A stretch of 59,120 nucleotides of DNA from an uncultured Prevotellaceae bacterium (GCA_947167995.1 CAMVKS010000015.1:1-59120), one strand, 5' to 3'. Positions 1-9,348 are shown, numbered from the stretch's first letter. Notes: generated from the letters alone by a model not told the origin. Numbers and translations are program-made.

Positions 1-94
1 CATGATCTTAATTGAGTTTTGTTAGTTAATAAATAAAAAATTAATTATAGTCTCTGAAATAATAGTATTAGTTCGATATTATTACATGAATGTG

Positions 95-125
95 CAAAAT
101 TAAGAAAAAATATCAAAACAAACAA
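95..125 (-). promoter_or_regulatory. Bacteroidetes promoter reading out of the left edge
   Basis: On the minus strand a TAATTTTG -7 box (complement of 95-102) lies 19 nt downstream of a TTGT -33 element (122-125). The minus strand ends with ATG at positions 3-1, so a gene probably starts at the window edge with a leader of about 85 nt. Only its start codon is inside the window, so the gene itself cannot be named. Confidence 0.45.
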
Positions 126-170
126 TATTTTCCACTTTTTTCTTAAAAAAATGCATCATAATCAAGCAAC

Positions 171-221
171 ACACAATAACAACTAACACAACAATTATTT
201 TTTTGTTGTTACTGTTGTTTT
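171..221. repeat. 51-bp direct repeat, left copy
   Basis: Identical over 51 bp to 869-919 and rich in AAC/GTT triplets. Each copy can fold on itself (ACAATAACAAC against GTTGTTACTGTTGT). The sequence just after it (TTTTCCGCAATG) recurs inverted at 843-852. Together with the right copy it brackets the palindromic block at 240-700. Confidence 0.7.
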
Positions 222-239
222 CCGCAATGGGACACGCCA

Positions 240-700
240 AAACGAAACCATAGATGCGTGAGCATCGAAGATGCTGGGAGGGTCGAAGACCCGACTTTGT
301 GCGTAAGACCATGCAAGACCATCGTAGATGGTCGCAGCTTGGTCCTTACAAGGTCTAATAAGATTGTGCCCCAGAGGGGAACTTCCACCTAAAGGCTTAT
401 TACGTTTCACAAGTCTCATCGGGGATGGTCATTTCTCGGCGATAAGTGTTGATAACTATGTGATAGATGGAGTTAACTGCGCTCATAGTAGTATTTGTTT
501 TGTGAAGACAAAAGTAGTGATAATGGCTGACCTGGGCAACAATGGGGACTATGAAGTTCCCCTCTGGGGCACTTTTTCATTAGATTCCACTTGGACCAAG
601 CTGCGAGGGCCTTCGACCCTCTTGCATGGTCTTAATGACAAATAGCTTCTTCGAAGCACTCGGCGTCTTCGACGCAGCCGACCCTGAGGATGTTGATTCC
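240..700. repeat. Large imperfect palindrome made of small hairpins
   Basis: A 20-bp perfect inverted repeat pairs 366-385 with 553-572. Outside it, 334-345 pairs with 593-605 and 309-318 with 620-630, giving arms of roughly 80 nt around a centre near 469. The arms contain short hairpins with GAA, GTA or TTC loops (for example GGGTC-GAA-GACCC near 281 and GCGTC-TTC-GACGC near 664). No convincing gene lies here. The block looks like a structured intergenic element. Confidence 0.65.
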
Positions 701-868
701 ATATCATTTTGAGCACACGGATTCAAAAATTTTCATCATTTTATTTCAAATCTCCTTTTATTTAAAGCATGGGACACGCCATTTTTGCAAAATTCTATAA
801 GTAAATAGTTGATTGTCAAGTATTAGTTTTTTAAAATAAAAACATTGCGGAAAACAGCAACAAGAACA

Positions 869-919
869 ACACAATAACAACTAACACAACAATTATTTTT
901 TTGTTGTTACTGTTGTTTT
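869..919. repeat. 51-bp direct repeat, right copy
   Basis: Exact copy of 171-221, offset 698 bp. GGGACACGCC also occurs twice in the same orientation (near 229 and near 771), which supports duplication of the flanks of the palindromic block. The rest of 700-950 is AT-rich with no gene seen. Confidence 0.7.
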
Positions 920-953
920 TTTGTTGTGAACGTTGTTTGATATAACCGAGACC

Positions 954-996
954 TAAAAAAACGAGTGGCGGTCGCTGAGTGTCAGCGGCCGCCACT
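954..996 (-). terminator. Rho-independent terminator of the SusCD operon
   Basis: On the minus strand, 15 nt pair with 15 nt with one mismatch (964-978 against 982-996, 3-nt loop), followed by seven Ts (954-960). It lies about 45 nt beyond the stop of the last operon gene at 1040. Confidence 0.9.
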
Positions 997-1039
997 GGGT
1001 TATGAGTTGTTATCCCTGTTCACGGGATGTAATCTCATG

Positions 1040-2356
1040 TTAGAAGCTCAATACAACGAAGTTGCTTGGATTGCTCTTGCTGGTCATGGTCATTGGGTTA
1101 GACACCATCACATTCTCAGCGGCGAGAGTGTATTCACCAGTGCAAAGCAGTTGAACCATAGCCTGCATGCTTGGCAGGTTGTTGTAGTGGCTCTGTCCAT
1201 TGTTATCGAAAGCGCCCTCGGCTTCAGGATTGAACGAGAACTTGATGGTGTTGGCATCAACAATCTCGTGGTTGACATAGATGCTACCGGTGTACTTACC
1301 ATTCTTGAAATACAGACGGTATTTAGCCTTAGCAGCGTCATAACCTAACTGCAGCCAGTTGAAAGTGGTTTTGTACTTAGCCTTGGCCTCGGTAACAATC
1401 TGGTTGTAAATGGTAACAAAGTCACCACCAAACTCACCATCCTTGCTGCTGAGCATCCAACCGAGTTGTGGCTGATGGAAGAGGTCAGCAAGAGCTGGAC
1501 CAGTAATCTTAGTCACGCCGTCATCGGCACACAAGAGTGAACCATCGGGTTGGAACTCAAAGTTCTGTACGGCCACGTCGTTAGCATCATACTCAGTGAT
1601 GAAGGTCAGAGGCTCCATGAAGCGAAGACCCTTAGTAGTGATGATAGCGTTCATGTAGTCGCCATTGTCGAGCAATGAACCACCTTCGGGGTAGAAACTC
1701 CAAATCATGGTAGTAACATCGTTGCAGATGTAGCGCTTACCGCTTCCTGTCGTGAGAACATAGTTGTTGATACGGTCGCTGAAAGCAGCCTTGCTCACAG
1801 CAGTCAGTTGAGTGAAATAGTCCTCATCGGTAGGATATTCTGTGCTGCTCAAGCGAGTCATAATGAGGTCAATCACAGCGCCTTTGCCACGCGACTTCTT
1901 ACCACGCAAATTGATCTGATTATCGTCACCACTCAAGATGATGAACTCATAGTCACCACCGTGTCCGGTTCCGTCGCTTTGTGGACTTGAGAACACATGG
2001 AAAGCTTTGTTATAGGTGTTGAAAGAGAGCACTGGTCCGTAATCGGCCACTACATCCCAGGTCGACTTGTCGCTATAGAAAGCTCCATCGTTGACATAGG
2101 CGTTTTGAGTTGAGATATCAACCGAGCCGTCTTCATGGAATGTCATGATATAGTTGAAGCCTTCCTCGTCACCGTTGGCGAAGTACTGCATGAGCCAGCG
2201 CCCGCCATTGGATTTCAAGAGTTCGGTATAGTTCTTGACAGCATTATCAAGACGTGCCGCAGGGCTCTCATCGAAGATGTCGTCCACCTCACTTGGCGCA
2301 CAGGCTACCATCGAGAGCATCAAGATTAATGCCGAGAGATTAAATAATTTCTTCAT
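1040..2356 (-). CDS. DUF4302-like surface lipoprotein
   Basis: A 438-residue secreted lipoprotein: a basic start, a hydrophobic stretch and the lipobox SMVAC give Cys19 as the lipidated residue. The mature part begins with a helix (SPAARLDNAVKNYTELLKSN) followed by GGRWLMQYF, which I recognise as the start of DUF4302 proteins found beside SusC/SusD pairs. The rest is beta-rich and repeatedly describes strands with FxxDGS-like turns. It is the last gene of the operon, 30 nt after the metallopeptidase-like lipoprotein. By position it is probably a surface-exposed accessory binding protein, but no ligand can be read from the sequence. The family call is from memory of the motif, not from a search. 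Confidence 0.75.
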   Translation of the reverse strand: MKKLFNLSALILMLSMVACAPSEVDDIFDESPAARLDNAVKNYTELLKSNGGRWLMQYFANGDEEGFNYIMTFHEDGSVDISTQNAYVNDGAFYSDKSTWDVVADYGPVLSFNTYNKAFHVFSSPQSDGTGHGGDYEFIILSGDDNQINLRGKKSRGKGAVIDLIMTRLSSTEYPTDEDYFTQLTAVSKAAFSDRINNYVLTTGSGKRYICNDVTTMIWSFYPEGGSLLDNGDYMNAIITTKGLRFMEPLTFITEYDANDVAVQNFEFQPDGSLLCADDGVTKITGPALADLFHQPQLGWMLSSKDGEFGGDFVTIYNQIVTEAKAKYKTTFNWLQLGYDAAKAKYRLYFKNGKYTGSIYVNHEIVDANTIKFSFNPEAEGAFDNNGQSHYNNLPSMQAMVQLLCTGEYTLAAENVMVSNPMTMTSKSNPSNFVVLSF

Positions 2357-2386
2357 AATATCTAATGTGTATTAAAATATTAAACA

Positions 2387-3631
2387 TTACTCGCCGTAAA
2401 CTTGCTGACGAAGTTCTTCAAGTTTGGCAGCATCAAATGTAGTAACTCGATGCTGAACAGCATTGCGAATCTCATCGAGGTCAAGACCCCATTGCTCCTT
2501 GAACCAAGTGCGTACTATATTGATTTTCTGCTCAAGAATTGCTACGCCGTCCACACCGTCTTTGTCCTCAACGGGGAATACCTGGATGGGAATGCGGTTG
2601 CCGTTCTTGTCAAGAACAAAACCTGCATTGTCGCACAAGTTGCCATTGGCGTCATAGCGGTTGCCATCCTCACCAGTGGTGATTGGGGTCACACCGCGCT
2701 GATACTGGTTACGATAGATGTAGGTACCATCTTCGTTCTCCTGAACACGGTACTCTTCAATATACTTCTTGTTCTCGTCGCTTGTGGCGTCGTTGTTCTC
2801 GAAGTAGTAGAAGCAGTAGTAAACGAGGTTTTCCATATCCTCGCTGTCCTCATCACCGTCGGTGGCATAGCCACGGCCTGCCTCAAGCCAGATGCGGGCC
2901 CACTCTTCGTCGGTCTTGGTGATATAGTTGGCACTAATCTCGGCGAAGTCCTCACGAATCTCGCTTGAGCCATATTGAGTCACGAAACCGAGTGAGTGAA
3001 CAACACCTAAGTTACGGCTCTGCCAGTTGTTGACATCGTAACGACCAAGCGAGATGAGCTGGAACTCACGAGGAATACTCTTGGTCTGGTGCAAGATGTG
3101 AGTGAACTCATGGTGCATAGTGTGGAAATAATCACCATTGAGAGCATATATGTTCATTGGGTTCATATTGTTGACGTGCAACAATGTCACCTTGATACCA
3201 CCCTCGGCAAGACCCACAATAATGGTACCCGACTGAGGATTGATAGCTGGCGAGCCCACAAGCATGAGAATGCGAGGACCATACATCTTCACAAACTCCT
3301 TGCTTCCCGACACTTCCTCATAAACATCAAACCACATGTACTTAGCAAGCACAGCGAGGTCGACAGCATTAGAAAGTGTAGCAGGCTCAAGGTTGTAGTT
3401 CATATTGGTCTCGTTGTCTTGAAGCTTGTACTGGAAGTCCAAGTTGTAGACATCAAGATAATTCTCCTTAAGCCACTTGTCGAACTTATAAGTGTAACTA
3501 TTGGGATCGAGCTCATCGCTAACGTCGGGGAAGATTGTTTCGCCCAGACTCTTCTCGCCACATGACGAGAGCGACATCGCTGCTATAGCTACAAGTGCAA
3601 AAGCACTGATATATTTAAAATATTTCTTCAT
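2387..3631 (-). CDS. SusCD-associated zinc metallohydrolase lipoprotein (HExxH)
   Basis: A 414-residue lipoprotein with lipobox SLSSC. It contains HHEFTHILHQ near residue 165, an HExxH zincin motif in which both histidines would bind zinc and the glutamate would be the general base. The N-terminal region (DxxLDxYI-like start, then YKLQDNETNMNYNLEPA) and this motif match the substrate-import-associated zinc metallohydrolase lipoproteins that sit next to TonB/SusD pairs. The third zinc ligand is not certain; SEIREDFAEISANY further on is a good candidate region. It is 14 nt after susD and 30 nt before the DUF4302 gene. It may trim peptides or proteins at the cell surface before import; that role is inferred from family and context. 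Confidence 0.85.
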   Translation of the reverse strand: MKKYFKYISAFALVAIAAMSLSSCGEKSLGETIFPDVSDELDPNSYTYKFDKWLKENYLDVYNLDFQYKLQDNETNMNYNLEPATLSNAVDLAVLAKYMWFDVYEEVSGSKEFVKMYGPRILMLVGSPAINPQSGTIIVGLAEGGIKVTLLHVNNMNPMNIYALNGDYFHTMHHEFTHILHQTKSIPREFQLISLGRYDVNNWQSRNLGVVHSLGFVTQYGSSEIREDFAEISANYITKTDEEWARIWLEAGRGYATDGDEDSEDMENLVYYCFYYFENNDATSDENKKYIEEYRVQENEDGTYIYRNQYQRGVTPITTGEDGNRYDANGNLCDNAGFVLDKNGNRIPIQVFPVEDKDGVDGVAILEQKINIVRTWFKEQWGLDLDEIRNAVQHRVTTFDAAKLEELRQQVYGE

Positions 3632-3645
3632 AACGGTATAGTTGT

Positions 3646-5427
3646 TTATTCGTTATATGGAACTGCCAAATTAGTCTCTACCTTCGGAGAACTAATTGCT
3701 TGCTGAATATTCAAACGATCATTAGGATCGATACCAGCTGCTATAATCTCGTTAGGAATCTGAATAGCCAAACGTGGGTCAAGCACTTTCAGAGTCTCCA
3801 CGCGAGCGTCCTTGCCAATCACGTGGTTGTAGCTGATACCAAAGCGCTTGATGTCAAACCAACGCAAACCACGCAAGAAGAACTCAATGCGACGGAAGTG
3901 CTGGATGCACTGCAAGAATGGGTTGATCTCGGGACTGTTGTGATACTCGGCCGATGGGCAAACCTCATCAATGTGCAATGGCTTAGCAATCTCAAAGTAG
4001 ATAGAGTCGTTGTACTTAGAGCCCAGGATGTCGCGACGCTCTGGACGAGTGTTGCGCAGATATTTGTCCTCAGCCTTGGTGTAGAAGTTCCACACGATTT
4101 CCTTGCTCCAAGGATCCATACGGTTGTCGGCTTCAACGTTTGGACAGTTGCGGTGTGCAGCATCCCAAACACCGAGGTCGGCAACGCAACCGTCGATGTC
4201 ACCAAGGAATAACTTGGCCTCGGCACGGTTCAACAGAGCTTCCTCACCAGTGAACTCAGCAAGCACTTGGTGTGCGTAGCCAATACCGGCAATCTTGTCG
4301 GTGTACTCAAACTGCTCACCAGCAGTTCCTGCCCACCAAACGCCATACTCTTGACCACCACTTGTCCAAATTGACATAAAGCAGGGGTGCAGTGAGAATG
4401 TCCATCCAAGTGAGGTGATCTGGTAACGGCACTTCTCCCAAGTTGGGCCAGGGCCTTGAACCGAACCACGCATACCATTGCGGTTTACAGTGTAACGATA
4501 GTGGTACGAAAGGTGACGTTGCCAACTTGAATATGTTGAAATCAACAAGAAGTTGCGTGGATGGATAGAGTTAACATAGTAGCGATTGTACTCATGAGCG
4601 TAGTTGAGGTTGGTCTGTGCCCAGATGTCGCTCATGTAAGGCGAAGGGTCGGTATCAGCACCACCAAACACGGTGTTGGCGCACTCAAGCACCTTTGGAT
4701 AGTCACGCTTGTAGAGGTAGAAACGCGAAGCAAAGGTGTAAGCAGCCTGCTTGTTGAAGTGATACTTGGGCACCTCATAGATACCGTCATCGATTAGAGG
4801 AAGACCTTCCTCGATGTCACGCTGAATGTTGGCATAAGTCTCGGCCAGAGTTCCACGCTCATAGTGAGGTTTCACTGTGGTCTCAGGCTTGGTGATGTAA
4901 GGGATACCAGGATATTGCTTGCTAAGTTCTGGGCCACGATAAGGCATACAGAAGATGTTGGCAAGCATAAAGTGGCTGTAGGCACGGGTTATAAGAGCCT
5001 CGCCCTTGACGGCTTGCAGCTTGGCGCTGTTCTCGCCGTTGGCCTCAAATTCCTCAACTTTCTCGAGGACGGCGTTACAAGTGGCGATAGAGTTGTAGTA
5101 TCCTTCCCAAAGGTCGGAAGGCGAGTCGCTGTCGGAGACGCTGCGTATGTCTTCCCAAGCAAAGGCCTCATCATCGTTGCGGTTGTAAGCGTTCAAGTTA
5201 TAACGCACACCGTCGATGCTTGGCGAGTTGTTGTCGATGAAGTTATCGGTCGACAACTCGCAAAAAGATGCATAGTTATAGCTTGGATAGGCACTGACCA
5301 TCAACATGCGCAACTGCTCGGTGTTGGTGAGAGTAACGCGCGTGTCGCTGGGCTTGTCGAGGAAGTCGCTACAAGAAGACAACCCCAAAAGAGCCACACC
5401 AGCCATTATCAAATATCTTAATTTCAT
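3646..5427 (-). CDS. SusD/RagB family outer-membrane lipoprotein
   Basis: A 593-residue lipoprotein (lipobox GLSSC, then SDFLDKPSD, the classic SusD start). The TPR-like helical SusD fold is suggested by helices such as EALITRAYSHFMLANIFCMPYRG and by the late RRIEFFLRGLRWFDIKRFG, a typical SusD C-terminal signature (E..FFLRG.RW.D.KR). SusD proteins cap the partner SusC barrel and capture the nutrient. The gene follows susC by 52 nt. The substrate cannot be deduced; the neighbouring metallopeptidase-like lipoprotein hints at peptide or glycoprotein material rather than plain polysaccharide. Confidence 0.93.
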   Translation of the reverse strand: MKLRYLIMAGVALLGLSSCSDFLDKPSDTRVTLTNTEQLRMLMVSAYPSYNYASFCELSTDNFIDNNSPSIDGVRYNLNAYNRNDDEAFAWEDIRSVSDSDSPSDLWEGYYNSIATCNAVLEKVEEFEANGENSAKLQAVKGEALITRAYSHFMLANIFCMPYRGPELSKQYPGIPYITKPETTVKPHYERGTLAETYANIQRDIEEGLPLIDDGIYEVPKYHFNKQAAYTFASRFYLYKRDYPKVLECANTVFGGADTDPSPYMSDIWAQTNLNYAHEYNRYYVNSIHPRNFLLISTYSSWQRHLSYHYRYTVNRNGMRGSVQGPGPTWEKCRYQITSLGWTFSLHPCFMSIWTSGGQEYGVWWAGTAGEQFEYTDKIAGIGYAHQVLAEFTGEEALLNRAEAKLFLGDIDGCVADLGVWDAAHRNCPNVEADNRMDPWSKEIVWNFYTKAEDKYLRNTRPERRDILGSKYNDSIYFEIAKPLHIDEVCPSAEYHNSPEINPFLQCIQHFRRIEFFLRGLRWFDIKRFGISYNHVIGKDARVETLKVLDPRLAIQIPNEIIAAGIDPNDRLNIQQAISSPKVETNLAVPYNE

Positions 5428-5479
5428 AATCTATATTTTAGTTTAAGTTTAACTTTCACCTATTATATATAAATAAGCA

Positions 5480-8400
5480 TTAGAGTCCCAGACGAACAGT
5501 AAGAGTGAACTGCTTGGGTGTTGGCGCAGCCACACCACCAGCGTTGAAGAACTCTGGGTCTTGTCCGTTGAGCTTCTTGTCGGCATAGAGCAAGCACAGG
5601 TTGGTAGTGCTGAGCTTAACTGATGCGGTGTTCAAATGTAGAGCCTTAAGCGCCCTTGCAGGAAGGTCATAGGTAAGAGAAACCTCTTTCAAGCGAATGA
5701 AGTCACCCTTAGCAATACGAACTGTACTGTAGTTGTAAGAACTATAGGCAACGCTTATCTCGTTTCCACCCCAGTTCATGTACTGGCGGGTAGATGCGAT
5801 AGCTGGGATATCGGTGTAAGCCTCGTCGCCAGGAACAACCCAACGGTTCTTCATATCGCGGCTGTTGGCGGTCATGTCACCGTAAGCATAAGAGAAGTCG
5901 GCTGGCAAGCGCAGCTTGTTACCGAACGAGTAGGTCAAGAACACGTTCAGGTGGAAGCCCTTCCAGCTGAAGTTGTTACCAAGACCACCGGTGTAGATAG
6001 GATCTACTGGACCCTCATACTTGAGGAAGTCGAGGTTGTCGAACTGCTGGAAGTAGATACCACCAACTGTAACTTCGCCATTCTGATCGTAGAAGGTGGG
6101 AAGACCTTCCTCATTCAGTCCAGCGAATGGAATAGAGAAGATCGCGCGCACGGGATAGCCCTGGAGTGCGAAACCGGTACCTGGCACGAGGTCGATGATG
6201 CGGCTACGTGACACAAGGTCGGTAATCTTGTTCTTTGCATAAGAGAATGTGAAGTCGGTGCTCCACTCGAAATCGCCAGGCTTAACAGCCTCGAAGTTGC
6301 GGGTAGAAAGAGTGAACTCAATACCGTGCGACTTCATAGAAGCAACGTTGGCCATCTTGCTGGTAACACCACCCACACCCTCGGTGTAGACGCGACCGAT
6401 AAGGTCATAGTTGTTACGCTTGTACCAGTCAAATACCAAGTTGATGCGGTTGTGATAGAAACCGAGGTCAACACCAACGTCAAACTCGTGCTTCTTCTCG
6501 TAGGTCAACTCCTCGTTGGCGATGTTGTAGAGGTAGAGATCCATCTCGGCATCCTCAGGAAGCATGCGCCATGGCTTATCGGGATAGAACTGTGGCAGTG
6601 CGTTAGAAACGCTGCTTGGACCAGCATCGGCTGTCAGTGAGTAAGACAGACGCAACTTAGCATAAGACCAGATACCATTCTGATAGAAAGGTGCTTCGAT
6701 GAAGAAGCGCTCATCGCTGGCGTTCCATGCACCCGACACGTTCCAAGTTGGGAGCCAGCGGCTCTTCTTGGCCTTACCGAGCTTGTTAGAACCCTCATAA
6801 CGGATGGTACCGTTGATCATGTAGCGAGCATCGTAAGAATAGCTTGCAGTTCCGAAGAACGCCATGTTGCGGCCATAACGCCATGCCTCGCTGTAGTAGT
6901 TGTGGTTCTCCTCAACTTGCTGCTTGAACAGGTTCTTGTCAAGGAAAGGAATGTTACCATTCTCATAAACGATACCCCAACCCTCGAAGCTCTCGGCGTG
7001 ACGGTCGATCTTACTGAGCTCATAACCACCAAACACGCTCATGATGTGAACGTCGTTGAAGGTGTTGTTGTATTGTGCAGTAGCACGCAAGTCTAACTGT
7101 GACATCGAGTTCACGTCGTGGAACAGGATACCTCCCTTGGGAAGAACAGTTACAGGAAGAGCACTCTCGATATCGGGATCGGTATAGAGATAGGTGTTAG
7201 ATGCACGTATAGTAGCATTCTCAGGATCGATACCAGCGCGGTAAGCGTTAGCCTGGTTAGAATCATCCTTTACATAGTGGTTGGTGGTACTTGTGTTGTA
7301 ACGATAAGAAGCGATACCACGGAGTTCAAGACCTCTAACTGGTTTCCAGCTGATTTCACCCTGGAACTTGAGGTCGGTCACACCCAGGTCGATGTAGTTC
7401 TGCTCAAGCTCGTGGAAGATGTTGAAAGCAGCATAGTTACGAGTGTAGGTAGCATTTGGGTCGGCAACACGAGAGGTGTTCAACGCATAGCTATAAGGGT
7501 TGATATCGAAACTACGGCTATATACACCGTTCACCACGTCAACGTCTTGGCTCAAAGTACCAGGAGCGCGCTGCTTGCGGTAGCTATCGCTGGTCAACAA
7601 CTTGATTGTCAAAGTGCTTGACAGGTCATAGCTGGCGTTGGCATTGAATGTGTAGCGCTGTACCTCACTCTGCTTGGTCCATCCTGGGTCATACATGATA
7701 GATGCCGAGGTGTAGAACCTTGCGCGGTCGGTACCACCTGAAATAGAGATAGCGTGGTTTTGAGAAATGTTGCTGTTGAACAACAGGTCAAACCAGTCGG
7801 TGTTACGGAACTCAGCCTCACGCAGGTAAGCGTTCTTGGCGGCGAGGGTGTTTGGCAAACCGAAACCGGTTGCTGGGTCATACTGGTCCATGAGCTTGTA
7901 CATGGTACCGTATACACCTGAGCTTGAAGAGTTGGCAAGACCAGCAAAGCTCAGCCATCCCTTAGCCTCAAGTTCCTTGTAGATACCCATCTGCTCCTGA
8001 GAGTTACTGATGTTGAACTCACGGTACATGGGTTTCAAGCGATAGGTGAACTCACCGGTGTAGTTGATGCTGGCTTGTCCAGAACGTCCTTGCTTGGTGG
8101 TAACGACGATCACACCAGCCATGGCGCGTGCACCATAGATTGATGTTGCCGAACCGTCCTTAAGGATCTGGAAGCTCTCGATATCGTCGGCGTTGATACC
8201 AGCGATGGCGCTGGCGATAAGAGTGGTAGCGTCACCACTCGAGAGTGCGTCGGCATCGAGCTCAACGTTATCCTCGAGAATCACACCGTCGACAACCCAC
8301 AATGGCTTGCTGCTACCGTAGATAGAGGTAGCACCACGCACGCGGATTTTGGGAGCGGTACCGAAGGTACCCGACACGTTCTGCACACTCACACCAGCTG

Positions 8401-8845
8401 CACGTCCCTCGAGGGCACGCGACACGTCGGCCACACCATCAAGTTTGGCCTTGTCGGCCTTGATGCTTGATGTGGCACCGGTAAAGAGGCGCTTGTCTAC
8501 GTTTTGATAACCTGTCACAACCACCTCGTCGAGAGTTGTCTCCGAGTCGATGGCCATAACAATCCTCATCTCACCCTGAGTGACTTGTGCTTCGGTATCG
8601 GCAAGACCGGTATACTTCACTACGATGACACTCTTGGAAGAGGACACAGTGAGGGTGAACTTACCATCGATGTCGGTGGCAGTTCCATTACCTGGTTTAG
8701 ATTTTTCCGATACATGAGCACCAATCACGGGTTCATTGTCCTCGGCCGAAATAACGACACCCGTCACTTTGACCTGAGCGGTCGCCGCGAGTGACATCAA
8801 TATTGCAGCCGTTAGCAATAAAAGTTTTTTAAGACTCATAAGCAT
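5480..8845 (-). CDS. SusC/RagA family TonB-linked outer-membrane transporter
   Basis: An 1121-residue outer-membrane transporter, normal length for SusC. Order: signal peptide (about 1-24), carboxypeptidase-regulatory-like domain (about 25-105, VKVTGVVISAEDNEPVIGAHV), plug domain beginning DEVVVTGYQ (about 106-260, with the signature ILKDGSATSIYGARAMAGVIVVTTK), then a 22-strand barrel ending FTLTVRLGL. Two in-frame starts are possible, Met1 and Met3 (8839). Met3 gives the tighter signal peptide. First gene of the four-gene operon. Upstream there is no ECF sigma/anti-sigma pair and no hybrid two-component regulator, so control must lie elsewhere or in the roughly 220-nt leader. Confidence 0.95.
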   Translation of the reverse strand: MLMSLKKLLLLTAAILMSLAATAQVKVTGVVISAEDNEPVIGAHVSEKSKPGNGTATDIDGKFTLTVSSSKSVIVVKYTGLADTEAQVTQGEMRIVMAIDSETTLDEVVVTGYQNVDKRLFTGATSSIKADKAKLDGVADVSRALEGRAAGVSVQNVSGTFGTAPKIRVRGATSIYGSSKPLWVVDGVILEDNVELDADALSSGDATTLIASAIAGINADDIESFQILKDGSATSIYGARAMAGVIVVTTKQGRSGQASINYTGEFTYRLKPMYREFNISNSQEQMGIYKELEAKGWLSFAGLANSSSSGVYGTMYKLMDQYDPATGFGLPNTLAAKNAYLREAEFRNTDWFDLLFNSNISQNHAISISGGTDRARFYTSASIMYDPGWTKQSEVQRYTFNANASYDLSSTLTIKLLTSDSYRKQRAPGTLSQDVDVVNGVYSRSFDINPYSYALNTSRVADPNATYTRNYAAFNIFHELEQNYIDLGVTDLKFQGEISWKPVRGLELRGIASYRYNTSTTNHYVKDDSNQANAYRAGIDPENATIRASNTYLYTDPDIESALPVTVLPKGGILFHDVNSMSQLDLRATAQYNNTFNDVHIMSVFGGYELSKIDRHAESFEGWGIVYENGNIPFLDKNLFKQQVEENHNYYSEAWRYGRNMAFFGTASYSYDARYMINGTIRYEGSNKLGKAKKSRWLPTWNVSGAWNASDERFFIEAPFYQNGIWSYAKLRLSYSLTADAGPSSVSNALPQFYPDKPWRMLPEDAEMDLYLYNIANEELTYEKKHEFDVGVDLGFYHNRINLVFDWYKRNNYDLIGRVYTEGVGGVTSKMANVASMKSHGIEFTLSTRNFEAVKPGDFEWSTDFTFSYAKNKITDLVSRSRIIDLVPGTGFALQGYPVRAIFSIPFAGLNEEGLPTFYDQNGEVTVGGIYFQQFDNLDFLKYEGPVDPIYTGGLGNNFSWKGFHLNVFLTYSFGNKLRLPADFSYAYGDMTANSRDMKNRWVVPGDEAYTDIPAIASTRQYMNWGGNEISVAYSSYNYSTVRIAKGDFIRLKEVSLTYDLPARALKALHLNTASVKLSTTNLCLLYADKKLNGQDPEFFNAGGVAAPTPKQFTLTVRLGL

Positions 8846-8991
8846 TGAAAAAAAGTTAATAATTATTATTTAATTGTTTTCAAAAAAATTCTCATACCGA
8901 GCAGTTAGTTAATGCTTTAGAAGTTTAATTCTGTTTTGTTTTCAATAAGCACTAAATCTGTCATCAACAGCCCTTGTGGTTTGCGTCAATT

Positions 8992-9010
8992 CACCTGTGT
9001 CAAACAGGTG
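8992..9010. promoter_or_regulatory. Inverted repeat in the susC leader
   Basis: CACCTGT and ACAGGTG are perfect 7-nt inverted arms with a 5-nt spacer, about 150 nt upstream of the susC start. It could be an operator or a hairpin in the 5' leader. Nothing else in 8846-9280 is recognisable. Confidence 0.4.
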
Positions 9011-9062
9011 CTGAAGCCACATCAATGACACCAATGGGCATTAATGCATTTTAATTAAGGTG

Positions 9063-9070
9063 CAAAGAAA
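9063..9070 (-). promoter_or_regulatory. Candidate susC -7 box
   Basis: The minus strand reads TTTCTTTG followed by C, one mismatch from TAnnTTTG, behind an A/T-only stretch. It would give a leader of roughly 215 nt, a length common for susC genes. No clear -33 element was found. Confidence 0.3.
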
Positions 9071-9281
9071 CAATTTTTTTTTTAATTATTCTAATTTTTA
9101 TTGTTAAAAGTGAAGGACTCCTTAAAAAAACAGCATTAAAAACTATTCTATCATCAATCTTTATGTTTTACAACACATCCCCGATGCGTGTTGATGCCGA
9201 TGGGCTATGATTCTTGGGCCACGTTACAAGGACACAGAAAAAAAAAGAAGAGACCGCCCATCAATCTTGGACGCTCCCTCT

Positions 9282-9348
9282 AAAAAAACCACAATGATGT
9301 CATTGCCTGTCGCACCCTGAAAAGGCGCGGGGGCGGCAATGTGTCATC
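9282..9348 (-). terminator. Terminator overlapping the redoxin stop codon
   Basis: On the minus strand CATTGCC and GGCAATG arms (with further GATG/CATC pairing outside) enclose a GC-rich loop. Seven Ts follow at 9282-9288. The upstream arm overlaps the stop codon of the redoxin gene. Confidence 0.6.

Noticed and set aside
328-645. 105-codon open frame on the plus strand
   Set aside because: It crosses both arms of the large palindrome, has no start signal and no protein-like composition; it is a by-product of the repeat.
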